Shown here: positions 52,039 through 64,000 of the stretch, in pieces
Layout: every line of letters begins with the position of its first letter
Position numbering within the stretch: position 1 is the first letter of the stretch
Source: Hyperoplus lanceolatus
Taxonomy: Eukaryota > Chordata > Actinopteri > Uranoscopiformes > Ammodytidae
Direction of reading: 5' to 3'
Assembly: GCA_026929865.2 (NCBI GenBank)
Contig: CM049418.1
Location: 6,905,501 to 6,969,500, forward strand
DNA: 64,000 bases
Made by a program: the position numbers and the translations under genes
The notes under the pieces: model-generated
Told to the model about the DNA's origin: nothing
What the model saw: only the letters and a program-made list of their open reading frames with translations
The model's database searches: none

Positions 52039-53232
52039 TAGCAGGGGAAATCAGCCCTGCGTTAAAACAACGCCCGGGGTTGCATTGGTGTTGATATGCT
52101 GCTTTAGGCACCAGAGAGACATGAATTACAATCCTGGATGTCCAGTTTGAGTTATCGATCTGTGTATTTAAAGTCTTGTCAGATATAAAAAAAAACACAC
52201 AGCCATTATAATACTCAGAGACAGGATTATAAAACTGTGGAAGGTTGCCATGGTGGCAATTATAGTATGGTTTGTCGCTGCGATCGCAGAAATGTGTTCA
52301 AGTTACAAAGTAATCTTCCAGGAATGTGTGCCTGATTGAAGCTGCCGTTATACAAACGGCTTTTCAAGAGAGTTGTGGTGTGCTCTCAACCCCCCCCCCT
52401 CAGTCATCTCAATCATAAGGTAGAGGATCATAAAACTCAGTCAGAGCGGTCTTAAGCAAGTCCTTTTATTAACTTGATATCATGGTACGTTTTGGGAATG
52501 TAGTTGTAGACTTGCAAATAGTGACCCTGCAAGATCCCTAGTCTTTGCAAAAGTGACTAAAACCTCAGTAACTTATGACATGGTCTTTTTGCTGGGGACC
52601 TCTATTTTCGAATCCATACTGTACCGCTGTATATGTCTCATTCAAATCAATGAAGGGGCAGAGCTAACATCTGTATGAACCAGGCCTTAGTCTGGGCATC
52701 AATGGCTAATGTCTCATTCTCAAGGAACTTCTTGACATTCTCCCTGAAATTATCTTTCATCATTTACCTCAACGGTTATGGGGATCAGAGCCCTGTTCCA
52801 ACACAAAAGGAGCGAGTGTCCAAAGGTTTGCATGCTAGCTAAATGAAATAGAAGAAATAGGAAGAATTAACTTTGTACGCAGGGTGGTCTCCTCGATTGA
52901 AATACACCTGTGAGAGAAAGAGATAAAAAGATGGAGACACGAATGATGAGTCAGAGAAAATGTCAAGTCTGTCCTGAAAGTTCAAAAGACATTTTTTGCT
53001 TTGTATTTTGTCGTGTAGCAAGTCTGAAGTAAATGCTTTGACCTTAGAAATACTAAAAATCACTTATTGACAACTCTTCTTACCTCTGATATCCTTTTTA
53101 TTGATACTTTTCTGGTCCAATAATCTCACTGCACATATTGACTACAACATTCCCAGTTTCGAGATGCCTTCCTCCTAGGAGTGGACGCTAGTGATGTTCA
53201 ATATTATCATACTAATAGCATGTTTCTACATT

Positions 53233-53238
<6 letters not shown>
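52039..53238. other. Upstream region of the lrrc3-family gene and spacer
   Basis: Contains the 5' flank of the minus-strand gene (its ATG is at 52036-52038). No TATA box is evident near the ATG, and a 5' non-coding exon could lie here. Otherwise AT-rich without a gene. Confidence 0.35.

Positions 53239-53321
<83 letters not shown>
53239..53321 (+). repeat. (TG)n microsatellite
   Basis: About 41 TG units. Confidence 0.95.
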
Positions 53322-53324
<3 letters not shown>

Positions 53325-54376
53325 GCCCTGGCACAAGAAGCCATTAAACAAGGTGTTTGCTCATCAATATGCATGAACTTTGAAACACTGATTGGTGAGG
53401 AAATAAAGAGCTGTCTGTACTCTATGTGATTAGCAGCGTAGCGTTTGAGAGCAGTGAAGGTCAGAATGCATGTTCAAACACATTGTATTTCGCTAGAAGA
53501 TAAACGACGGGAATGACAGCAGATAAGCTTGTGGACGCTTTTGATTGAGATGATGAATGTCAAACACGTTGTCTGGAAATACCTTTTTAAATTTCTCCCG
53601 GAGTCCGAGGATAAATATTAATCTTGATAAGCTAAATGTCACATAAACAACTTCACTGTTATATTCAATTACTATTGGAAGTCTGAAAGACAGAGTAGCT
53701 TCTGCAATTATAATTAACCAGAGAGAGAATAAATAACATATCTTGGGATAATATAGGAGATGCAAAAAAATATGGATAATAATATAAAAGGATTTGGCAG
53801 TTAATCAATTATTTGTTCTCTGCATGAGCATCATTGTTGATTATTGACTATCAGTCAAGTTATTCTTAAAGCAAAAATGCTGAAAATAAGCGGTTTAAAT
53901 ATGAATATCTGGTGGTTTTCCATCCTTTTATGCATATCTTTTGAACAGTTCTCTTAAGAATATTATGAAAATATCCTAGAGAGCATTTATGGCAAATGAA
54001 TAGTTATGTTGATATGAAATGTGCTATTGACTGAATTTTGAATTATTTCAGCTGTTTCCTATTTTGCATATTATGTCACCTATGATGTATTGACTTGTTT
54101 AAAATAGCTTACACTCTACCGCTACAGTAGTAAGGAGAGTAAAAAGTTAGTTTAATTGAGTATTTCAGTCAGCACCTACCTGACATCTTAACGCCGTTCG
54201 CTTCAGGCTTTCAATATTTAGTTTGATGAGAAATCCAGCAATAAAAAAATATCCTCCTTTGAAAAACAAATGTTTAGAGCAGCCGTCACATAGAAAAGAA
54301 GCAGCTGCTCCAAGAGCCCCGATTCAACTGTTTCATCGCAGTTTACAACCTCCTGTCAGTGCTGGTTTCGCAGCAG

Positions 54377-54378
<2 letters not shown>
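53322..54378. other. Gene-free AT-rich spacer
   Basis: No supported gene or named repeat. Confidence 0.4.
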
Positions 54379-54423
<45 letters not shown>

Positions 54424-54432
54424 TGTGTGTGT

Positions 54433-54473
<41 letters not shown>
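54379..54473 (+). repeat. (TG)n microsatellite
   Basis: TG run with a TATG and a TCTG interruption. Confidence 0.95.
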
Positions 54474-54474
<1 letters not shown>

Positions 54475-57400
54475 ATATGCGCAGAGGAGCAGCAGTGAGT
54501 TGCATCACTGTGGTCCTCTTCCATCCTCTCACTCAGCTAAAAGGGACCACTGCTGAACTGTTATTTCCTGCAGATTACCTTCCAATTTGACAATCATTAT
54601 ATTGCAATATGGCTGTATTCATTTCCCCCTCCCTCATTGCACTATAATAAAATATCCATGCTACTTTATACTGATTCATTTCAGAGGGAAATATTGTACT
54701 TTTTCCACTACATTCATATGACAGCTACATTTACTAATATTAATAATACCTACAAAATACTGTTTTATGAGCTTCTAAAAAATAAAAAAGAGCTAAAACA
54801 GTAAAATTCGGCTTCCACATTGCTGCATCAGTAACAATACTTAAACAATTAACTGTTTGTCTGCATAGCTTTTGATTTGTTTAGGACATTCTGTTAAAAA
54901 TACTTTTGTTCTTTGCCAACAATTTCAATTAACAATTTTTGTTTTATGAATATTTTTGCAGCGTTGCATTGCTACTTTTATTGTTCGTTTTTGTCATTTA
55001 TCAAGCAAAACTATGACATATTACTGGTTTAAGTTTCTTTAAATGCAAATGCATTTTACATAATCATACAATTTAATATCAGGATCAGGGAGAAAACGTT
55101 CTGCTTGAACAACGTATACATAATGGACACTCAACATAATTTCTGGGGTTTACTCAACAAAATGATTGGCTGATTCCTTAAAAAAAATATCTGATTGGAT
55201 TCAAAATAAATTTGTGTCCCTGCTCTATTGAGAGCAGGGACACTCTCTTTCACTCAACTGATGTATAAAATTGAAATGTCACGCTCGCTTGCATCTGTGA
55301 ATGACTAAATGATGTAAACTTCTTCTTTGGGTTTTTGGGAAGTTTCCTCTACTTTTGCACACGTAATTAAATTCATATTTTTATGAAGCAAGAGAAATCT
55401 CGTCTTCCATAGCAGCCTGTATAAAAGTCCAACTCCAAGAGGTCATTGAACTCCCTTTTTGCAACGGCTCGCTGCGCTTGTGTGTGACCGATTGCCCGCC
55501 TTGCATGTCACACTCTGTCATTCTTCATAAACATTGATTGTGTCTGTCCTGCCCCTGATGGAGCACTTCAATCCTGAGCCCTTTGCATAGACACTGACAA
55601 AAGACCTTAACGTCCCCCGCTGTATCCCGGTGACGCACAAGACCACCAGAATGGCAGCCAAAGCATGTGTTTGATTATGTGCAGGGGGGTTCAGTGCTGA
55701 GAGGCAGAATCATTGATTATATCGACTCCTTGGAGAGTTGTCGGCCTTGCATGGGTCGGCATTATTGTGACAGTGTCTCTAATCATACGCTAAATGTGCA
55801 AGGCCTACAGCAGCAATGTGGTTTTCCCGGCTCCTGTAATCAGGGTGAGAGGTTTACTCCAACATTCTCTGGTATTTAAGACACTTGGAACTTGCCAAGG
55901 CATTCTTTTAACATGCTCGCTCGTCTTGTCCGACTCTTGGCAAAGTTCCTATCTGGTAAGCCATCCTGAGGAAATTCATACTCCTCAAGATCATAATAAC
56001 TTCTGTGTGGAGCTGAGCTAAGTCAGTTCTGAGATACAGATCTTTATATACTTATCGATTCTGCCCTAAACAATTAATCACAAAAATGTATTTACTCACA
56101 TTACTTCCTCCGAACAAAAGCTAAAGTTTCATCATCCTTTTTTTGTCCCATCTGCAAATCATAGCTTTGTAACAGATGACATTGTGAAGTCATTCTCTGA
56201 AAGGCAGTCCCTTTGCTGCCCTACAGTGTATATCGACCTCTCCAAAGCCATGTGCATCACACTTGATAATGCTTTTCCCGCTGCGGAGACTGTCTGACAT
56301 TGGAGTCCTGCCCACTCTGCCCCCAATTGCTCTCTATGGAAGAGTATTATGGCCATGGGAGGGAACAAATGGAGGAGGTTTTATTTTTAACTTTGAGAAA
56401 AATTATGAAATGTTGAGGATAAGGTGAAAATACAATTTTGAAAATAAAGAGGAAATGTAATGTTGAGAATAAACTTGACAGTACAGAACTGTAAAGCTGT
56501 AAAGATGCTGACAGAGTTGTTGCCCTAATAGTCTTCCAAATATTTTGCTCACACAAGAGGACATGGCATGTTTTAGCGACGTCACCCCCACAGGAAAAAG
56601 CCCCGGGATTCCTCACGCTCCCGCCCTCAAGACACGTGCGGCTGCATTTTTTTTCTGTTTGTCTCCTATATTGCTTCGACATCAGTCCTTTGCATTACTG
56701 GGAAGGTTGTCTGTAAGCGGCTTACAGCAATGCTGAGTGATGGCATGGACCCTGTCCAACTATGATGTTAAGCCAACACGGGGGCCGAGGATGCCTTTAC
56801 GGGGTTTTGGACGAATGGTTATAAAACCCCTTATTGAAGCGGAAATTTGTCAAAGGAGAGCACAGTCAAATGTAAAGTATATGAGCCATACAGTAGTTTA
56901 CATTCCCAAGTGTTTATACTTCCTTTGATAGGAGACATCAATAGGATTTTTGAGTAATCAAGGATCTTAGATGTCACACCATTTTTTTTATGAAGAAATA
57001 AATAGAGTGGTGATGCAGAGGGAGTTATTTTTGGGCAGTCCAATTATTTTTCTGTAGCGAGAATATTAAGTGTCTGTCAACTGGAGTACTTCTCATTTCT
57101 CTTGATACATTTCTTTGTGTTATTCATAACAATTAACTCGTGTTATGGGTAGCATATAGCCATTTGCCATTCAAAACTGATGGAAAATGCCTGTTTTACA
57201 GTTCATTTAAAAAATGAAATTGATACCTTACAGGATAGGTTAGCTGCATTCAAAGCAACTTTATCATTGTAAATCCATACATAAGCCCTTTTTCAGCATC
57301 TATTTTGTTTTGAGTCTAAATGAATATCCTATCTTTACCAGGCATGACACATTTGTAAGTTGGGTTGTGTTGCAGGATTTTGTGATATAGTAACATACGG

Positions 57401-57909
57401 TCAAGGCTATGGGGTCAGCTACAGGGCGACCCGTAAAACTCAGATTCACCCCTCACGAAGCCCTTTGCAGGATCACTGCCAGCGTTTATTGCCTGCCTAC
57501 AGATCAACTTCTCAGACAGCTTTCTTGCTCCTACCCACCACAAAATCCTTATCATCCCCTGAACCTGAAGCCTTATAAAACTTTGGGTATTACCATCCCT
57601 TCCAGCATGAAAACTACATTCTCTGGCATTCTCTGTTTTAAGCCGTCACTGTTCCCTTAAGACAGACTTTTTACTACTCTGCCAAACAGCATATAATAAG
57701 ACGAGCTCTATGTCAATATGCATCTGCTCTGACTTAGAACATATCCAGACACAGACAAACATCCAAATATCTCCTGAGGTTGAGATGAAATAAATCTTCC
57801 TCAAATCCCTCAATGCTCACAACTGCTGGGTTTAAGTCCTATTGGCGAAAGGTCAGCAATTGAAACTTTTTCTTCTGCCTAATCAAAGATGCATTCCTAC
57901 ATGGGTGCA
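54474..57909. other. Gene-free spacer
   Basis: About 3.4 kb with several short random frames and no recognised domain, apart from the hairpin at 55214. The parts around 55430-56000 and 57390-57660 are less AT-rich than their surroundings but show no gene structure that I can support. Confidence 0.35.
55214..55243. repeat. Perfect 13-bp stem hairpin
   Basis: GTGTCCCTGCTCT, loop ATTG, AGAGCAGGGACAC. It is an isolated GC-rich palindrome in AT-rich spacer, with no run of T after it. Confidence 0.7.
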
Positions 57910-58466
57910 TCATTTAATTGCACAGAAGATGGTGTAACCTTGCTCCAGAAATACTCTGCCAAATGATAAATAAACTGGACAGCAGAATTAGAACTAGGGG
58001 TGCAACCAGCGGAAATTGTAGAACAGCCAGACGCAAAACCACATTCGGACAATCATCCTTTGTAGCAATAGGCACTAAACTATGGAATACACTACCAACA
58101 GAAATCAAAACATTGACAGAGCTCAAGGTTTTTAACTCACAAGTAAAACAATGGTTGAAACTGAATAAACCCTGTGAACATTGACACACACTCACATACA
58201 CACATTAATCATTGTCCTTGTTTTTATTGTTTTTATTTATTTATTTTTTTTAATTTTTTGTTTGTTTTATGTCTATTATGTATGATCCCTGTATTTGTAT
58301 TCATGTGAATTTTTTTAGGAGATGCCTAATCAGGGACAGGGGTTGCAAATTAGTTTCGACTAACACCTGTATGCGTGGCATCTGTTTTATGTTTTTATAA
58401 TATGAAACAATGTTTTAATGCATTTGTCCTTAATAAAGAAATATCATAATAAAGAAATATCATATC
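57910..58466 (+). mobile_element. LINE 3'-end fragment
   Basis: The plus-strand frame 57918-58184 reads FGQSSFVAIGTKLWNTLPTE, then LKVFNSQVKQWLKL and a stop, the C-terminal tail of a CR1/L2-group ORF. The large LINE at 46.8 kb has the comparable FGHSVFSAKGAKLWNLLPTS. A 3' UTR and two copies of AATAAAGAAATATCAT (58432-58466) as tail follow. Everything upstream is truncated. Confidence 0.8.
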
Positions 58467-61400
58467 ACATGTTATGGAGGAGAAAGAAAAGCACAGGATT
58501 ATCGACATTGCCTTTGGAATAGAATTTGATGGTAAAATTTGTATTTTACTGTATAGCGGGAAAAACCTTTGAATCTAACCTATATCTGTCGGTTGCTGTC
58601 GAATTTTAAAGTGGAATTTATACGTATGTGTGTTTGAAAATATGACTAGGGATGAAATTGCAGTGATTGGATGAAAGGTTGGGAGTGCGCCATTAACCGT
58701 GGGATTTCAAATACAGTAGACTGATTGGATGAAAGGCTACAGAGAAAAAAGGGAAAGTGTCAACGGAGTGTCAGGGCCTTGATACGTGAATTTCATCTTA
58801 TGAGTGAATTTTAATTTTTTCATCAAAGTCTGTGTCAAAGTTGATGGAACATGCTAATACATATATGAAAAAAAAAATCTATAACGCGAGCTGTGTGCCA
58901 TGATGGTAAGGGGGTTTTATGCTTGCAGAAATGGAAAGATGATGTATCGATAAAAGCAAATTGAGATAAAGTGCAATGGATATTGTCATGCAGTGTAATT
59001 TGATAGTTAATCACTGAACTCGCTAAAACTAAATTCCTCAGTGAGAATGCATCAAAATCTTGGAAACCTTGTTTAATAATATCTATGTCATTTAACTAGA
59101 ATATAGTGAAATGGTATAACAGCATTTGCATTTCGGGATAAGATTTCATCCCAGAGGACCCTAATATGAGATGATATCTTCTATCATTGATATATTGTTA
59201 AATGATGTAACTGTCTGTACGTAAGATGTGGCTAGAGAGAACCCTATGATTGCAGTAGTCATTCTTTTTCATTGTCAAATTAGGACAAATTAAAATTACA
59301 TTATAGTGAATAGTTCTAATTATAAGATATGATAGTTATTTCTAATTATGCTGCGCTCCTTCACTAAAAGACATTAGGACGTCCCTGAACCTTTCTTTGA
59401 CCACAATTGCTCTAAACAATAAGCCTGCTGCAGCGCTTCATTGAATCACGGTAATATTTAATTGCCTTTTCTAAAATCTGATTTAAATTTGTTTGATCTA
59501 GCAAAGTCACACCACTTTTCTAAAAGAGGACAGATACAATTCCCATTTAAACCGTATTACCATAATCTCTTTGTCATTATCTTATTCAATATCTATCGAT
59601 ATCTCCCAACGGGATTTTCTCTTGTCACTGGTTCACCAGGCTTTTATGTGTGCACAGGGAAAGAGTAGAAATTATATGAAATAAAGAGCAAGAAAATCCA
59701 GTCACAGAAAGAAAAAAATGAAACTTTATTTGTTTTTATACTTACCAACACTTTGAAATTAAAGCCTATGTAATTACTCACAACTAATATAGATCTGCAC
59801 ATAGCAAATAAATCAATCAAAAATAGTTACGAAGTTCTATCACTTTTTTCCCCAAAACTGCAATACACACAAACAAAAGCTGAAAAAAAAACACGTCTAG
59901 TCATTCCTTTTTTCCCCCCCGCTGTTGTGGATAAAATTCAAATAAATCGTTATTTTCAACAAGCCACACAGCTCTCCTGTATCTATGCTATAGAATTAAT
60001 TGAATAAATAATTGCACATTGCACCCTATTATTGCATTAGTTGCAGTTTGTTTCAAAGTCGTAGTATACTCAGCAATATACACAAATGTAAATACAATTT
60101 GCAAACACTGAGTAACACATGAATATTGATGTAATTAAAATCACACTGCCATCACTTTCAACTCAATATTCCTGCTTAGTGACCAAATTCATTTTACACA
60201 AGAAGATCTTTGTCCAATGCACCTGCCAACAGTGCTTAAAAGCATTAGCGATCCTTGTTTTTTTATGTTTTTAATTCCTACATATGTGTACTAACTTGAA
60301 GCAGACATTTCAATGGTACACATGCACTGATAACAGTTGTATAAAAGCCGTAATACCCTTAAGGATGTTCTTTACTAGAACAGTACAGATGGGAAAGTTT
60401 GCCCTCTTAGGTATTAGCTAACTGTTCCTAAAAACATAATTTCAGTTTATTCATTGAAGTACAAGCTATGACATCTCAAAAATAGAAATAAAACACAAAT
60501 TTATGATTTCAATGCTAGCACTACTACTTGAGTTCACATCAAAATGTAAGAATTATTGCAGAATAATTAATGACTATGCATGGTGTTCAGTATAGTGATA
60601 CAGCATTTGTCCATTTACATAATAAATTTGCTTTACCGATTTACTTGATAAGCTTTATGAGTAAATTGATACTAAACTTATTTCTGTGTGCTAAATATGA
60701 AAATACTGCAGGCTTAGCTCAGCACAAACATACTGGGAAACAGTAACCTGGCTCGGTTTCTATCTTGTTTGTTTAATTTGTACAAATACTGAGGTTTGGA
60801 CAATGAAAAATAGTTATATATCATATTTAGGTCCTCACAGAGTTTAATTTGCTCTTTTTTATTATATTTTTTAAGATATAGCTATCCTCTAAATATATGT
60901 ATCGTGTTAGCTTGGTAAACTTAACTTAGCTTAGCATGAAGACTGGAAACAAAGGGGAACTATTAGCCTTAGTTGTTAATTACTAAGCTTTATCTGCTGG
61001 TAAACTATTTTGTTTTATTTTACCACACCAGATTGCTCCGACTACATGTTTCTTGGCTTTATGCTAAGCTATGCTAACCAAATGCTGGCAGTCACTTCAT
61101 ATTAAGCATACTGGGTGGCATCAATCTACTCGTAAAACTCTTGGCAAGAAAGCGAGTAAGTGTATTTCCTAAAATGTCAAACTTTTCCTTGGAAATAAAA
61201 ACAAAAACATGCCTATCTAGGCTATATGAAGAAATGGAGACACTGAAAAAGCAGAATGTTGCTGTGTTGGACAGTAGATAATGTGATTCGACAATAACAT
61301 TCAACAGCTGTTTGTACGTGTCAAAACTTAATTGAGCTCAGCTGAAGCTCTTAAATGAGATGGCTCAAGCCGTCCAATAGTATTTAGAGCATCCATATGA

Positions 61401-62992
61401 GTAGAATGCATTAGGGATGGTTGAAATACTGAATCATAACAAATATCATCCACACCTCCCTCTCAAACTCAAATACAATACAACAAAACTAACTTAGCTT
61501 GAATGTCATGATCAACAAAATAAAACAAAAGTCATATGTGCATCACCACACCATAAATAAATACATGCTGGTTTTGTTTAAAAACCAGCTAAGCAGGTTC
61601 ATTATCATCCAACCTGTCATAATTTTTTTCAAACAAAAACAATTAAGTTGCTGACATATTTGCGACAATAAAAAGACATTCAAACCTAACGTGTCAAATC
61701 AACCGTATGACAAAAAATTAAATAAATTAAAATATAACGACAAGATGAACAATCTTGAAAAAGAGACTGAGTCCGCCCAGGCCCCTGTTGGGTTCCCCCC
61801 AATGAACCCCTGAACATTCCTTGGCCCAAAAAATACCATTCGGCTTCATCCAAAACGCAAAGATCCGGCTTCTTTCCTTCGCTTTTCCCGCTCTCTCAAA
61901 AACCCAAAGTAAAATTCCCCAACGAGGGAAGGAAGCCGGAAGGTTTGGACACAACACTTGGCTTTTAAGTCCAATTAAATCCCCTCACACCAGAGGCAGT
62001 CCAGAGTAAAGTGTTGAATAGTCTATTGCATGAGCGCCGCGTAGTCGACTAATGTGCTTAGTCACAATAGTCCTTGTACAAAACAAATACAGTATATTAA
62101 TAGTAAACAATCATTGCAATTTTCAGTTAGTGTTTTAGCCACTGATTTTTCACTAATTCCCATTCATGCATCTATAAATACTAATAATTGGTATTGATAA
62201 AGGAGGCTATGTCGGAAGGTTATCATTTGGGCTGGGTGTAGGACTAGACGTGAATGGCCAAAAATGTTGAAAAAGTCTTGTGGAAAAAGAAAAGGAGCTC
62301 TAATAATATAATAATTAACATTTTGAAGGAACACGTACACTGAACAGGTTTACTCAAATACGCAACAGTACACCACTGAACACATGCAATATAAGCGATA
62401 AATGTAAGTATAGGAAATTAACATGAGAAGGGAGGCTAAGGAGTGATACCATTGGCTTAAAAGGGTCATGTGATGCAGCAAAGAGTCACGGGTAGAGATT
62501 GGATTTGCACGTGGACAGAGATGCAAATTAGGATGAATGCAGAACAGTCCAAAGTTTTTTTTTTTTCAAAATACATTGTCAAAATGTTATGAATTTGGCT
62601 ACATCCCACCACACACTCTGCCGATAGCATCACTGAGCAGCTGTTATAATGCAAATAACTACGTTCTAGAAAAATCTTTTACTAGCACTTTTTTATACTG
62701 TTGTTCTATGACGCAGCACTGACAGAACGAAAGAGAGAAGAAGCAATAGATTGAGAGAAAAGAAGAGAGAAAGATTAACACAAGTTGTTCCTAATAAACA
62801 TTCAACATGCTTCAACAGTTCTCTAAAAAAAACTTAATCAACAGAGAATTCCTTTTTTTAATTTAATTTGGCTCTCTGGAATAAAAAATTAGCGCCCAAC
62901 CCTCCCTGACATATAAACAATTTTAGAACCAGGGCGGGAAGGAGGCCAGGGTTTTTTTCCGGAGTGCCATAGCCAGAGTCCGAAGGGCTTCA
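58467..62992. other. AT-rich region, possibly including a long minus-strand 3' UTR
   Basis: No ORF of note. A TTTATT near 59725 (AATAAA on the minus strand) and the GC-richer block 61745-61985 would fit a long 3' UTR of a minus-strand gene ending at about 59.7 kb and entering from the right. This is inference only. Confidence 0.25.
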
Positions 62993-63109
62993 TCAGGGTT
63001 GTCTGCGGTAGTCGGTCACTGGAAAGGGCCAAACAGAGGAGCCAGTCAGGGAGCTCAGGATGTGGTCATGGAAGATGGGTCGTTCCACATGGCCGCCACG
63101 TCTCTGAAC
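62993..63109 (-). CDS. Possible last coding exon of an unrecognised minus-strand gene
   Basis: On the minus strand a good acceptor, GATGCCCCCTTCAG, ends at 63110 and is followed by sequence more GC-rich than its surroundings. Phase is unknown. One frame gives VQRRGGHVERPIFHDHILSS, continuing to a stop at 62993-62995. Another gives FRDVAAMWNDPSSMTTS with its stop at 63055-63057. I recognise neither. The remainder of the gene would lie to the right of 64000. It could also be a non-coding conserved block. Confidence 0.25.
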   Translation of the reverse strand, partial: VQRRGGHVERPIFHDHILSSLTGSSVWPFPVTDYRRQP

Positions 63110-63149
63110 CTGAAGGGGGCATCATGAGATGGTCAGCAATAATTTCAAT

Positions 63150-63300
63150 GTTTAATTTTTTTTTTGGCATTTTTATGCTTCATTGATAGTGTAGAGACAG
63201 AGTTGAAATGGGGCAGAGAGGGGAGTGACATGCAGAGAACGACCGCGGGCTGGTATCGAACCCGGGTCCGCTGCTGGCCGAGGCCCAAGGGGGCCTTAAA
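63150..63300 (-). mobile_element. tRNA-derived SINE-like repeat
   Basis: The minus strand has the B-box GGGTTCGATACC within GACCCGGGTTCGATACCAGC, and a TTTTGG/TTTTTATGCTTCATTGATAG-type end on the plus strand. This is a widespread fish repeat layout. Borders are approximate. Confidence 0.5.
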
Positions 63301-63328
63301 TCTGGTCCTTAAATCTGCTTTGCTATCA

Positions 63329-63353
63329 TATCTATCTATCTATCTATCTATCT
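63329..63353 (+). repeat. (TATC)n tetranucleotide microsatellite
   Basis: Six units of TATC after the SINE-like repeat. Confidence 0.9.
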
Positions 63354-64000
63354 GAACAAATATTTTAAAAATGAATACAAATATTTTGCTTCATATTTAC
63401 CTAGATTATCCCAACTATAATGAATGGGTAGGCTGTGAACTATTCAACAACTAAATGGTTAGAGTTAAAGTTTTAAGTAGCTATGAGGAACTTTCAGTTT
63501 TTTCCTAAAGATCGTTGCTAGCACTTGACAGTAGTGTGTGCATTTCATTAGGAAAGCGAGTGAAAGAGAGACAGCAGGATGCATCCAGATGAGGAAATGT
63601 TTTTATATGTGACTGTCAGATTAATAATGGTAATATGATGATGGTGAAGCAAAGTTAACTTTGATTTAGCACCATTCATAAACACAGGATGTTCTTTTCT
63701 GCTTGGCATAAACAGGTCATTTTAAAATGGATATTTTCATGAAAATTGAAAAGTTCCTCGTAGGAGGTTTAAATAAGCGGATGTCCTAACTTCCACATTG
63801 CTTTTCATAAAGGGCCCATTGTTATTTGCAGTTTATTTAATATTAACCCACACCAAATGATTAAACAGAGACCAGCAGAACACAACAAAAATGGTGGAAA
63901 GAAATCAATTGAAAACAGTTTAGATAGATGAATAAAGACAAGGGGATTGTTGATGGTTTTTGCAAATGAGTGTTTGTGAAAGAACTTGCAGAGAAATGGA

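Noticed and set aside
61727..62009. GC-richer block with overlapping frames on both strands at 61.7-62.0 kb
   Set aside because: No splice sites, start context or recognisable protein; more likely part of a 3' UTR or an unknown repeat.

Overview
The window is vertebrate nuclear DNA, almost certainly from a ray-finned (teleost) fish. Genes are split by many short introns with GT-AG or GC-AG borders. The proteins read as clear vertebrate orthologues, and the spacers carry fish-style repeats: long (TG)n arrays, tRNA-derived SINEs, Tc1-like DNA elements, L2/CR1-like and RTE-like LINEs, and MITEs. All gene models were built by hand from splice sites, reading phase and remembered human orthologues; no alignment was run.

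Layout: (1) 237-8137 (+) pwp2, exons 2-21, a WD-repeat protein of the UTP-B part of the small-subunit processome; its first exon lies left of the window and one intron holds a 5'-truncated LINE with a perfect 12-bp target duplication. (2) 9053-13872 (+) eed, complete in 12 exons, the WD40 subunit of Polycomb repressive complex 2. (3) 15188-34233 (+) atp7b, complete in 21 exons (1330 codons), the copper-transporting P1B-ATPase. It has three metal-response-element cores just upstream, a cysteine-rich first exon, a first metal-binding module without its CxxC, and the P-type ATPase catalytic motifs. (4) 34.2-46.5 kb: gene-poor spacer with SINEs, a 1-kb fold-back element, MITEs and tRNA relics. (5) 46.49-50.88 kb (-): an apparently full-length non-LTR retrotransposon with an intact 1343-codon ORF (hydrophobic N-terminus, a 2A-like GDVHLNPGP motif, APE endonuclease, reverse transcriptase). 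(6) 51262-52038 (-) an intronless lrrc3-family gene for a small LRR membrane protein. (7) 52-64 kb: AT-rich spacer with microsatellites and a LINE tail. The right end may hold the 3' UTR and last exon of an unrecognised minus-strand gene.

The four genes act in unrelated processes (ribosome assembly, chromatin silencing, copper export, cell-surface LRR protein); nothing suggests joint regulation. Points most worth a second look: the 2A-like motif in the intact LINE; the remodelled, metal-linked N-terminus and promoter of atp7b; three GC-AG introns in two adjacent genes; a (TG)75 tract ending 6 nt before a pwp2 exon; and two kilobase-scale DNA hairpins from transposons.
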